Positions 1 through 10,403 of a stretch of 64,000 nt of DNA are shown here, piece by piece; within the stretch, counting starts at the first letter, position 1; each line of letters opens with the position of its first letter. The stretch covers positions 496,001-560,000 of the forward strand of contig UWYS01000003.1 in the NCBI GenBank assembly GCA_900291925.1, written 5' to 3'. The stretch is from Thecaphora thlaspeos. Its lineage: Eukaryota > Basidiomycota > Ustilaginomycetes > Urocystidales > Glomosporiaceae. The notes beneath the pieces are model-generated. The model was given only the letters and a program-made list of their open reading frames with translations. It did no database searches and was not told the origin of the DNA. The position numbers and the translations under genes are program-made.

Positions 1-328
1 GGCTGTGACTGCCAACGCGCCTGGTCTTGAGATCTAGGCTATCGAGAAGAAGCTGCTGGATCTCTTGTGTGGCGGGGGTGGAGTTCGGAACATTGTCGAG
101 AGAGCCAAGCAGGCCTCCTGCGACCTGGACGTTGAGCGACGCTTGGAAGTGCACGGGACAGGAGCGCTCCCTTTCTAGCTGTGCAACGGCCTCGACAGGG
201 AGTGGAAGGCGGGTGATTGTGGTCGTCTTGAGCCAGAAGGGGACGGCGAGCAGGATGGCCGACCAGAAGGAGAGGACGATGGCCGTCCTCGTGCCGAAGC
301 TCTGAAAGGCGAGGGGAGGAGGTGCCAT
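1..328 (-). CDS. GPI17: GPI transamidase subunit PIG-S/GPI17, N-terminal part (runs off left edge)
   Basis: PIG-S is a subunit of the ER GPI transamidase, which attaches GPI anchors to proteins. Only the first 109 codons are in the window; the frame is open to base 1. The ATG at 328 is the first in frame and gives a short leader followed by one hydrophobic segment (about residues 15-30). The segment ends in PFWLKTTTITRLPLP, which matches the PIG-S family signature (a membrane span followed by a W-K-T-T-x-x-Y/R-x-L-P stretch). The next visible part is the start of the lumenal domain. The gene is divergent from the peroxin gene beginning at 791, with a 462-bp shared upstream region. Identification rests on this N-terminal motif alone; the rest lies outside the window. 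Confidence 0.8.
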   Translation of the reverse strand, partial: MAPPPLAFQSFGTRTAIVLSFWSAILLAVPFWLKTTTITRLPLPVEAVAQLERERSCPVHFQASLNVQVAGGLLGSLDNVPNSTPATQEIQQLLLDSLDLKTRRVGSHS

Positions 329-790
329 GGCGGTGCCGTCGGTGTGGGGGCGACGATGGGGAGGATCAGCTCCGAGTCGCAAAGAGAAGGCGAAGCGGGG
401 ACAGAAGATGTCGGTCGAGCGGAAGGAAGGGCCAGCTCGGCGCAGCAAAGGGTCCTTCTCACGGCCTGGCCCCGACGGCCAGGGAAAGAGGAGAAAGGGC
501 AGCCAGTCCCTCGGTTCCGCCTCGGCCTGCCAGCTCTCGTCACCACCGCCGGGGTACGTTTCACGCGGGGAGCCGCCGACCCGAGAGGCGGACCCCGCAC
601 GCCGGATTCTGGAGAGAGCGTCATGGACCTAAGACCGCTCTCCTTCCCTTTCCCCCGGTAGTCCATCCGCCATCCGCCATCCGCCATCCGCCATCACCAT
701 CACCTCCTCCCTCTCTCCTCAAGATCACCATCACACGAGCCCGAGGAGCAGACGCACCATCAGCCAATCTTTCTCTATTTCAGCCAATCC
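329..790. other. Divergent upstream region between PIG-S and peroxin genes
   Basis: These 462 bp contain no convincing gene. The open frames seen here on both strands have no family resemblance and vary between frames. The notable content is a tandem array of a 7-bp unit, catccgc, in four copies at 664-691, followed by a degenerate catcacc tail. It lies about 100 bp upstream of the peroxin start. Confidence 0.6.
664..697. repeat. 7-bp tandem repeat (catccgc x4)
   Basis: Four perfect copies of catccgc run from 664 to 691 and trail into catcacc. The array sits in the shared upstream region of two divergent genes. Two other arrays with the same 7-bp period lie in divergent promoters at about 23.73 kb and 28.02 kb. 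Confidence 0.85.
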
Positions 791-3436
791 ATGGCGGCGT
801 TTGAGCATCCCGTGAGTAGCTCTCGGGAAGCCTCCGATTCTAAATCGGGCCGTTGCTCCCCATGCAAGCCCGCGCAGCCCTCGTCTTCTTCGGAATTAGG
901 CATCCGGCTCAGACCGTGCATCCTTCTCTTGTCCCTCTTCTGATCCCTCCTAACAACGCTCAATACTCTACTGCGCTACCCTCCCTCTTAACACTCTTCC
1001 ATCCAGCTCACCGACCCTTACCTCTCGCTGATTCACCGGTCGCGCATCGAGGCCAAGCAGCAGCGTTCGTCGATGGCGTCACATTCGGCAGGCGGCGCGG
1101 CCCCTTCCGCTTCTTCGGCGCGCAGGCCGAGCGGTGACCTCAACCCAGGACCGGCCATCGTCAGCTCGTCGGCCCAGACTCTGTCGACCTCGCTGACGAG
1201 CTCTGGCTCTAGCTCGCTCGCCTCGTCCTTTGAGCCGCTCTCATCGGCCGAGGTGCTGGAGCGGGTCCCGTCATCAGTGGTCCGCGTCCTGGCCGCCCTT
1301 GGACCGGCCATCAGCCTGGCCAACCGCTTCATCCGCCTTGCCACATGGACCGGCAGACCCGGGTCGGGCGGCTCGTCGATGCTGCTCCTGCTCGCATGGT
1401 GGCTCGTTTGCGCCTTTGGCTATGAGCTCATCCGCTACGCCCCTCAGGCCCTGGTCCTCGGCTACATCGCCTTCACCTGGGCGCGCAAGCAGCTCGGCGC
1501 CACCAAACCTACAAAGAGCGCCCGGAGGGTCTACGACAGGCACGACGTCGTCTCGGCCGCAAAGATCAACGTCACCCTGCTCGAGCTCTCGGAGCTGGCC
1601 GACTTCTTTTCGGTCGTCAGGCGATCGGTGCTGGTCCCGACGGTGCAGCTCCTTTCCTGGGACCCTTCGCCCAACAAGACAAAGGCCGTCGCGGCCTTTG
1701 TCTTCTTTTCCTGGCCCGTTTGGCTGCTCGCCTTCCTTCCCTGGGACGGCCTCAAGCTTCCCCGGCTCGTGCTCCCGGTATCGGGCACCGCTGTCCTCGG
1801 ATCGTGCGCCGCTCTGGCTGCCGGGACGAGGGATCTCGCGATCAGAGTCGTCGGCGCCGATCATGCGGCCGCCCTGTCGCAGCGAGCAGCGCCAATCCTG
1901 GACCGCTATGACAGTCTGGTTGCGGTCATCGCGCGGACGCCGTTGCCCTACGTCTACCGCTCGATCTGGGGCGCCATCGGGCTGCTACGCCTCGAGCGCT
2001 TCTCCGACTTTTCGATCCGGCTGCTGCCTCCCTACCCGATCGCCGCACTCTCGGTCCGCTCTCTGCTCTTCCTTGTCGGTACGCTGGCGCTGACGTGGTG
2101 CTCGCCGTGGTGTGGCCTAATTAGGCAGGCCGTCTGGAAGAGCGCCACCGTCCGCCGTTTGCTACGTGGCACGGGACGCATCCTCAGCGGACAGCGTCCT
2201 TTCCGCGATGCCTGGGGCAGGGGCAAGCTCGACAACGAACTCGCACGAGACTCTCTGACCGACCATGCGCTCTTCCGCTCCTCTGCCGTTCCCGTCGATG
2301 TCGCAAAGAAGGCCGCGTTGTCGAAGCCCGACGCTGCAGGAGGCTCTAAAGCTGCACCGACGGCCAACTCGGCGGCGGATGAGAGCGGCTTCACCCGCCA
2401 CGAGGACGTCATTTACCAGTTTTCTATCTTTGAAAACCAGCGCTGGTGGGTCGGCCTCGATTGGACCGCCGCTCTGCTGCCCCAGGAGCGACCCAGCTGG
2501 TCGGACGAGTCCAACAACCCGGTCTCGCCGCCGTCGTCCTTCAGCCTGCCGCCCGCTCGGATCACGCTGACGCCGTCGCCGACCGCTACGAACCCGAAAG
2601 CCTTCCAGCGCCGTACTGTCAAGTGGCAGTGGCTTGACCCAGAGTGGACCGTGGCCGGTGCCAGCCACTCGTCGTTCTCCTCTACCATGTCGTCGTCGAA
2701 TACCTTCAAGGGCAACGCCAGGGAAGCGGCCATCACCAGCGCCAAGAGCACGGGCGACGCCGATGCCACCGCGGCCGCCAAGCAGAGGTACCTCGGCGAC
2801 GCCCTCAGCCGCATCCGCAACGCACGCTCCCAGCCCTCTTCGCCTGCTGCATCGGAAAAGACCGGCAGCGGCGGTGGCACCTCGACCTCGTCGGCGGCGG
2901 CTTCGAGCGGCGTGGGTGATTCGGGGATGGCGCCGCTGACGTTCGAAGACGACGAACAGTGGGACGTCGACGCCGACGGATGGCAGTACGGCGACAACGC
3001 GTGGGAGAAGATGAGCAAGAAGGCCGGTCTGGGACGCTACACGCGCAGGAGGAAGTGGGTGAGGAGGGCGGTGCTGATCGAACTCGTCGAGCGAGGTGTC
3101 GAAGCGCCCGTCTTGCCCAGCGGTGAGAAGGCGAGCAAGAAGAAGGACGATATGTCTTCGTCGCCTCTCGACGCGCCTGCCGCCCAGGTTACGGACGGGG
3201 GTAGAAGTGAGACTGTCGCCGAGGATGAGAAGGATGGAAAGCCGAAGGACAACATCAACGGCACGGGTCCCAGCGTCGCTTCGGTTGGGCTGGGTGTTGA
3301 CGTTTCCAAGGTTGCCTCGGCGACGTCGGACGCACCGCATGCCGTCGGCGGCATCACTTCCCCTGCCTCTCCCGCTTCACCGACGTCAAGCCGAGTCGAC
3401 CTCAAAGCTCGACTGGCGAAAGCGGCGCATTCCTGA
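791..3436 (+). CDS. Pex24/Pex29/Pex30-type peroxin with dysferlin (DysF) domain
   Basis: This is a peroxisomal or ER-peroxisome contact membrane protein of the fungal Pex23/Pex24/Pex30 group, which regulates peroxisome number and size. I join 791-811 (seven codons, MAAFEHP) to 1007-3436. The intron 812-1006 has a GTGAGT donor and a CCAG acceptor, and the second exon continues LTDPYLSLIHRSRIEAKQ in frame, giving about 816 aa. If the first exon is ignored, translation would start at 1073. Hydrophobic segments near residues 125-165, 215-250 and 345-375 form a reticulon-like membrane region. The DysF N-part is at about 475-500 (IYQFSIFENQRWWVGLDW) and the DysF C-part at about 655-700 (W...GDNAWEKMSKKAGLGRYTRRRKWVRRA). 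The tail is Ser/Ala/Asp-rich. Which paralogue it is (Pex28, 29, 30 or 23) cannot be decided. It is convergent with ATP12, 140 bp away. Confidence 0.85.
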
Positions 3437-3576
3437 GGCTACCTCTCATCCTCCCCTCCACGTAGCCATTCTTCTCTCACTCTCGCGCTGTCCTCGCCCA
3501 ACCTGAATGAAGCACTGTTCGTGTGATTGCAATGCCAATTGCTTGCGCGTGCACTTTTGAGTGAACGACGCAAGCG

Positions 3577-4655
3577 CTACTCCTTCACGACCGTTGCTGC
3601 CACGCTTCCCAACACCCTCCTAAGATCGGCCGTGTCTACATCATGACTATCCTCTACCTCACCCCACCTTTCGATCTGACTGCGCACCTCCACCTCTGCC
3701 GCCTGAGCCGCCTGTTCGACCGTCAGTTTACCCGAGAGCAGTCCCACCGGGATGAGGAAGGACTTTGTAGTCAAGACAGCCCGTTCGAAAGCGGCGAGTT
3801 CGAAAGGGTCGAGGTTGAAGAGAAGCTTAGAGAAGGTGGGGAGGACCGAAGGGTCGTGTGCGTTGCCGAGAAGAGAAACAAAGGGGGAGAGAGGGACCGA
3901 AAAACGGGAAGAGGCCCAGGATAGCAGCGGATCCCAGTGTTCGGACTGAAGACGGACCAGTTGAGACGGGCTGTCTTCGTAGAACCTGTGGCGATGGAAG
4001 CAGGCGAGAGGGAGGACGTGTCAGCGAGAGGACGACCTCGGAAGAGGCAGGAAGAGGATCACGACGAGGAGCGATACCTACAGAACGGTGTCCGTTTCGA
4101 GGTACTTGATCAGATCACTGCAGACCTTCTCCCTCTCCGTTGGGTCCGAGCAGCCGTCGATCGCTCTAGCCGCCAGTGAAGTCTGTCATGAGTCATAATG
4201 CAACATCGAGACGCATCATCCAGTATCAGTCAAGCGGTCGCTGTCGTCCCTCTTGGACCGGTACGACATACGGAAGGAGAAGAAGAGCTCACGAGCGGCA
4301 ACATATGACTCTTTAGCGTCTTGGTCTGTTCGCTCCACTCCTGGGCCACCAAACTAGCGAGTAACCTTCTCTCCCTCGGAATCACGAGTCTAGCACCACT
4401 GGGCGTCTTGAGAGGCCGAGAGTCAAGCTTGATCGTGTACCCGTCGTCGCGCGAAGAAGGGGGCGAGAGAGTGACGGTCTTCCAGAAGCGGGCGAGGGTT
4501 CGTTCCGCCTGGGTCGTCTGGGCTTCCGTCCCAAAGGTGGAGGGGGTCGTGCTGAACGAGGCGCAAAGGGGCGTGGGACGGGCCACCATCCGTCCTGCCG
4601 AGGCGCAGAGGACGGTGCTGGAGCGCAGCAAGAGGGACGTGGTCGTGCAAAACAT
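3577..4655 (-). CDS. ATP12: ATP12, mitochondrial F1-ATPase assembly chaperone
   Basis: ATP12 binds free F1 alpha subunits in the mitochondrial matrix and allows the alpha3-beta3 hexamer to form. Three exons: 4655-4293, 4182-4082 and 3985-3577, about 290 aa. The start at 4655 gives an Arg/Ser-rich presequence (MFCTTTSLLLRSSTVL...). An in-frame ATG at 4757 would add 34 residues but has no targeting-like character. Family landmarks are FWKTVTL, YTIKLDSRPLKTPSG, LVAQEW, the exon-2 segment TSLAARAIDG, and the exon-3 core SEHWDP around the conserved glutamate. Intron 2 needs the donor GTAGGT; the next GT, four bases on, would leave an in-frame TAG in the message. The length is slightly below the yeast protein. 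Confidence 0.9.
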
Positions 4656-5018
4656 GACGGGTGGGGAAGGTGCCGGAGGATAGTGGTGGAAGGAAGGAAG
4701 CGAAGCGAATCTGAATGGAAGATGGGAGGTGCGAAGCGTGAGGGGGAAAAGGCCCACAGCTCGTCAAGCGTCAAGGTGCGCTTCGACAGCCAATTCCCGA
4801 GAGCCGAACATCCGGCGACGACGCCGCTCAGCACGCAGGCTTCCAAGTTGATACCCCAGCTTGTCTGGTCGCTCGATCCCCCTTTCACCTTCACAGACCA
4901 CAAACATTACACAACGGGCTGTCCGAAATATTGAAGATGATGCTTGCGGGTATCAAGCAGACAGATGCTGCTGCTGCTGCTATGCATAATTACGAGACAG
5001 GTCGACATCCTCGCCGTC
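4656..5018. other. Intergenic, ATP12 5' side to FHIP 3' end
   Basis: These 363 bp hold the presumed ATP12 promoter and the FHIP 3' untranslated region; both genes run leftward. I see no supported gene. A short run of five ctg-like triplets occurs near 4965-4980. Confidence 0.5.
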
Positions 5019-8000
5019 TCACGCCCTGAACGAAACCGGATCGATCCCCCAAGCCCTCCTCACCTCGACGATCGCCACAACCTCCTTGATCAGCTCTTCG
5101 AGCAGGATCGTGTTGTCCAGCACGCTCGAAAGCGTCACCGTATCGAAATCCTCCTTTCCAGCATCCATCGCCTTGATCTCGACAGGTCGTCTCCACTCCG
5201 CGGCCCCTCCCGCCGTCGTCGCCTGAACAAAGATGGCCAGTGTCTCCCGGTAGTGTCGCGTGTACGGACTAATGGTGCTTGCTGCAATCTTGCTGCCTTC
5301 CGCGGTCACTTCGAAGCTGTCCCGAATGCTCTGCTGCGTCGCGCTGGGGTGCGAGACTGCCGTTCCGGCCTTGACGGCTCGACCGCCGAAAAGTCGAGCT
5401 AGGGCGCTCGAGCGTGAGTCGGGAGCCTTGTTGCGGTCCTCCCCGGCACCATCCAACTCGTCGGCATCGGGAGCAGGGGCAATAAGGTTGCTCGAGGGCA
5501 GCTCGGGCGAAAGCTTTTCGCGTAGGTCCTCGACAATCCTGAGCGAGCTGAGCGAGGACAGATCGCGCTCCATCTCGTCGTCATCCGACTTGACCTTTGA
5601 CGGCCGCGTCCGCGGCAGAGTCAGTGATGGCGCCATCTTCCTGCTCGCCCCAACCCCGCCTCCTCCTTCGCTGCTACCGGCCTTGCCATCCCCGCCGCCA
5701 GACGTCGAAAACTTTTCGTCGAAGCTGTCGTCCTCAGTGAGATCGCTGATCTCGAGCGCATCGCTGAGGTCCTCGGCCAGAAGAAGTCCCTTGCGCCGTT
5801 CGATCAGGTAGCAATCAAAGTCGGGGACGTTCTTGCGGTAGCCTTCAACCTGCCTCGATAGGTGCGAGAGCAAATCCAAAATGGCCGGCACTGCTTCGCC
5901 CCCGCTCTCCTCTGAATCGAATGAGAGCCAGCCTTTGAGGCTCCGGCTCGGGCTGATGGCGAGGGCAGAGATGATACCGGTCAGCGCGAGATTCTGCTCC
6001 GGCGTCTGGCGGAATAACCGCGCCAGAAGCTCGCAGATCTGCTGGAAGAAGGTGTCCCGAGGCGACAGACGGATCTGGAACCAGTGTGACGGATCGGAAC
6101 GCTCGCCGTGCAAGTGCATCTCCTGTCTCCGCCGCGACAATGGTCGGATCGCCGTATCGAAGCAGCTATCGTGCCGCACGGCCTGCTCTGCGTCGAGCAG
6201 GTAAGGGCTCAGGCTGTTGAGCATGGCATCTGGACTGGATCCTCTTTCGAAGTGCGAGAGAAGCGTGGCGTACGCGTCGATCTCTTTGATGTGCTGACTG
6301 AGTTGCAAAGGGACGGCCTCCATCGGCTCCGGATCACGCTGCGCCGCAGCGGGAGCGCCCCAAACGCTGCTATCGCCGCCGTCTTCGTCATCTCCATCGA
6401 TGGCGGCTGGCCGACGCGATAGCTTCCTCGGCTCGAGCAGAGCGTCGTTGGCGTGCCATCCGTGATGCACAATGATCGACTTAGCCAGCTTCATGGCCGT
6501 CGTGGTAGCAGGTGGGGCCCGACCGCTCTCCATGTTGTCGAGGATGAGATCCTTGAGACTGTAGCGGTCCGCGCCGTCGTTGGCCAGATGATAGGCGAGG
6601 TGGCTGGCGATGGCGTCAGCCTCGTCAAAGTCGGCGTTGTCGGTGGGCAGCCGCTCGTAGCACAGAAGGTACTGCAGCACCACCTCAGTCAGCATGTGCC
6701 CCTCGCGAAGCACCAGCATTACTACGTCGAGGTAATTCATTACGGCCGTCGCGCTCCCGTCGACGTCGCTGCTCTCCATCAGCGACGGATAGACGACATT
6801 CTTGATGAAAGTGTCGCGCACCGCGATGGCCACGCTCATTGCCAGCTTCTCGACCATCGCGTCGACGTGCTGACTGCTTGGATCCGCTCCAACTTCTCCG
6901 TCACCGCCAGACGCGGCTGCCGCGCGGACACTCGACCTGGCGCTTACACCGACGGCATCCAGTACGTCCTGGGCAAAGTCGAGCAGGTCAACCAGAAGTC
7001 GAAGCTGCGCCTGCAACTCGTGGTTATCACTCCGCGTGGCGGTCGAAAACGAGATCGAGGAGTGGTCATCCGGCGTCGCTGTCGCCGTGGCGCTGCCGAG
7101 CGTGAGCTCCGACCTGGATCGGCCGAGCGTGTAGTCGCTCCCGGGGCCTCGGGTCGGATCGTGGACCGGGGCTAAGTAGATCCGCGTAGGGAGAAGGCCG
7201 TACGCCGCACCGAGTCCCGCGCCAAAGACGTCGGCAAAGTCGGAATTGGCCACGAAGAAGGCCAGCGCCGCTTTGAGCTGTTCGGCCTGCGCTCGATCCG
7301 CCTGGGCGAGCTCGCTGTCCAGATCTGTCGTCGACGCTTTCCCCTTTGTCCTTGATCCCGACGGCGAGGGGTTCACCTCGAGTGTGATGAGGAAGAGCAG
7401 GCCGGCCCGTGCCAGTTCGCCTGTGCGGCCCTCTCTGTGTGCGAAGCGGAGGAGGTGCGAGAAGAGCGGGAACTTGAGCCGGCGGTAGGTGCTCTCCTTG
7501 CTTGCCGATGCGTTCTCTGCCGCCGCTGCTGTGACTCCGGTCTTTGACGGCTGCAGTGTCGCTATGGAATCGACAGAGCCGGCAGGCGATGGCGGCCGAT
7601 CCTCTGGAGCTGCTTCCGAGGAAGTCGAGGTCGAATCCGATGTCGGGGCGTCTTCCCAAAGCGTGACGACGGCATTGGCGTCGACGATGCCAGCCATGCT
7701 CCGTGCCCTGATCCGCTCGTCGGTGAAGAAGATCAGCAGAAGGTCCGGCGTGTTGCGGATGCGGCTGGCCACGTGACACATGAGGTCGACCAGATCGCCG
7801 TGGAAGTCGGCGTCGACGTCAGATCCCGTCCGTCTTGCCGTCCTGCGTGCGGGCGAGGCGGGTTCATTCTGGTCATCGTCGATGTTGGGACCTCCCTTCA
7901 TGCATAGGCCGATGAGCAGCGAGATTGGCCTGTGTGCCGCCTGGCGACTGAGGAACTTTTCGTCGAGCAGAATCACGAGGTTGGTCAATGTGCGGATGAC

Positions 8001-8518
8001 TTCACCAAGGATGCCAGATGGCTGATCCTGTGCCGCCAGTTGTACGAGCTCTTCCAGTACTGTGCGATAAAAAACGGCCAGCCGTGATAACGTTTGAAGA
8101 GGGGAAGATTGAGATGTCGGCTCAGTAGCCGTGATGCGTCGGAATGTGGCTCCACAGCAGCAGCAGCAGTATAAGCAGCATCGGGGGACGAGATCGTTCT
8201 AGGCTTACGCTCGTGCTTCAGCAAGTGTTCCATGCACGGTCCTGTTTGCCCGTCCGTCGACCTGTTGCTTTCGAAGACGAGGGAGTCGACTAGCCTCCGC
8301 AGCCTGTCCGGTACATCGGTCCGGTCGATGCCAAAAAAGAGGGCCCTTTCGTCTGGCTTCTGGAGGGTCGACTTGATGGACTCCCAGTCGCTCTGAAACG
8401 CCTCAGGGGATCCATCGTTGAATTGTCCGGACGCTTTGCGCCTGCGTGCTGCGCCAATGTTGCTGGCTGTCTTGGCGGGCGACGCTACGAGGCTCGAGAG
8501 GCGGGTGAGGTACTCCAT
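5019..8518 (-). CDS. FHIP / RAI16-like protein (FHF complex subunit)
   Basis: This family joins FTS and Hook to form the FHF complex, which links early endosomes to dynein and kinesin-3. A member (Fhp1) has been described in Ustilago maydis. Two exons are proposed: 8518-8209 and 8149-5019, about 1146 aa. The donor is a clear GTAAGC at 8208. The acceptor GGAG ending at 8150 was chosen because it alone restores the frame into LAVFYRTVLEELVQLA, the segment that continues the conserved N-terminal RAI16 region (MEYLTRLSSLVASP; F..W..IKSTLQ; CMEHLLKHE; LTNLVILLDEKFLS). The long Ser/Asp-rich middle (about residues 200-350) and the acidic/Ser-rich segment near 830-960 are probably disordered. The gene is divergent from NDUFA2. 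Confidence 0.85.
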
Positions 8519-8983
8519 GACGAAGAGCCGGCGGGTGGTGTGCGCTGGTGCTGGCGGTGCCTCCAGCCGGAGGCGGCCTGATCTGGAGTCTGCTGCCGGA
8601 TCTGAGCTACGATACTTGTCCTCGGACGATATAGAGCGGGTTCCTGAAGGGTAGAGTCGATTCGTGAGAGCAGCAGAGATAGAGGTAGGTGGGAGAAGAG
8701 GGAGAAGGTGTTAGTCTCTCTGAATGGGACGGGGCGAGCGAAGCCAAAAAGTAACACGCGCGAGCAGCCAGCACGGGCCAGGCGGGCCAAGGAGCGGCCT
8801 GAACACGTAAGCATGACAGGCCAAAATGCCTGCGAAGGGAAGGTCGAGTCCGAGTCGAGGCGCTCCCGAAATCCCACAACGCACCCTCCTCCCTGCTCTC
8901 CTCGACCACCAACCGTCAACCTCCCCACCAACGTCCGCCACACAACCACCCCGCTTCACATCACACCTCGCCACCTACCCGAC
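8519..8983. promoter_or_regulatory. Divergent upstream region, FHIP / NDUFA2
   Basis: These 465 bp between two outward-facing starts show no supported gene. The bases just before the NDUFA2 start are C/A-rich, as is common in leaders here. No TATA-like element is evident. Confidence 0.4.
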
Positions 8984-9545
8984 ATGGCCTCCAACGCCCT
9001 CACACGTGCCCTGCCCAAGGCTCTCAAGGAAGTCCGACTCCACATCTGCCAGACCGGCCAGGGAAGCGCAGGCGCCCGGTGAGCATGACCCTGTAATCTC
9101 CCTCGCTCGCATGCACCTCTGAGTCGCTCGCTGACCACCTTGCGTTGACTCTTCCAATTTGCATTTCCCACATCTCCCCTTCGCTCGATTCTACTTTCCT
9201 TTGGCACCGGTCATACCGCTTACCGTCCGCTCTGTAGCAAGTTCCTCGAGTCCAACTACAAGCCCTTCAAGCAGTCCAACCCCGACCTCCCCTTCCTCGT
9301 CCGCGAGGCCCAGGGCACACCAGCGCGCGCTTTTGCAAGGTTCGGTGGGTATCCGGCTGTCTTCTGTCTGTGACTGCCGTCTTTCAGTAGCCTCTCAATT
9401 TTGACGACCTCTGCATCCACATCTTCCCTCGCTCCACTTCCTCGTCTCCGCAGAGCGCGGCGTCGAGAAGAAGATCGAGCTCGACGGCCTGAGCACCGCC
9501 GACGTCGAGAAGAAATTTGCAGAGCTCCTCTCTTCATCTGCATAG
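8984..9545 (+). CDS. NADH:ubiquinone oxidoreductase subunit NDUFA2 (B8, 10.5 kDa)
   Basis: This is a small accessory subunit of mitochondrial complex I with a thioredoxin-like fold (L51/S25/CI-B8 family). Three exons: 8984-9078, 9238-9344 and 9454-9545, giving 97 aa. Donors are GTGAGC and GTGGGT; acceptors are TAG and CAG. The joined protein has the family order: LKEVRLHICQTGQGSAGAR at the N-terminus, then KFLESNYKPFKQSNPDLPF, and LVREAQGTPARAFARF before the C-terminal helix (E-R-G-V-E-K-K-I-E-L-D-G-L). The length is normal for the family. Each exon junction falls in a different phase, so the full-length joined frame is itself good evidence for the model. Confidence 0.92.
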
Positions 9546-10403
9546 GGTTCTTCGACTGTACGCAAGACAAGCGCGGCTGCGCGACGTATACATTTGACCT
9601 CTGCCTAGATCGGGCTATACAGACCGGATGCAGCACCAAGCTGCAGCGCCGCATCCGCAAGTCTGGCGCACTGTGTCTTTGGGCTTTGCACTTTTGTGGT
9701 ATCATGTTTCGCGGCCGATGCCTTATGGCCAGACTAGGGACGCCGAAGCATGGCCTTACTCTCGAGGAAGGCCGGGGGAAGCCACGGGTGAGGTTGGTCC
9801 GGCAGCCATGGCCATCGGATGTACGAGGCAAGGGCTGACCCACGCTGCTCGTTCCAGCAGCTGCTTCTTCCAACAGATGAAAGGTGTGATCTTGACCAGG
9901 CCCCGACCCATCAAGAGGCGTGCGTGTGCGCCGTCTAATGCGGTTGCTGTGTGCATGCACCCATTCGATTGGCCGCCTTTGAAAGCCCTCAAGGAGACAA
10001 AAGGCAAGGGCCCGCCGTTCTGGAATGGTGCGAGGCGTCGTCGATGTCATTTTCCGTCTGTGCGAGAACAGAGGAGTAACAGTAGATTGTCGCCATGGTG
10101 TTCTCGAAACCAGACCGCAACGGTGAGCGGTGGTGGCCGTCTCCGCCTCGCGACGGCCGAAGAGGGAAGGTCGAATCGGGCCTTTTTTGAAGCCTTGCGT
10201 CGATTTCAAATAGCTGTCCTCGCCTTCGCCTCTGGCCGTGACGCCGTGGCCCGGCTCTCGTCTGAAAAAGCGAGGCACGGCATGTGTGGAGGGATCGTCG
10301 AGTCTGAAGACTCGCTTGCTTGGGCTCTTTTCTCTTCTTCTCCTTACAATCGTCGTACAAAGCTACCTCTTGCTCCCGGACACCGCCACAGCAGCGTTCA
10401 GCC
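9546..10403. other. Gene-free spacer between NDUFA2 and Pelota
   Basis: These 858 bp hold long open frames on both strands (for example 9256-10278 minus and 9628-10407 plus). None has recognisable domains, and they overlap one another and the NDUFA2 exons. They are best read as chance frames in GC-rich DNA. The segment probably holds the NDUFA2 3' end and the Pelota promoter and leader. Confidence 0.5.

Noticed and set aside
2162..3340. 392-codon minus-strand open frame, Arg-rich
   Set aside because: Antisense to the peroxin gene. Its composition is that of a GC-rich shadow frame.
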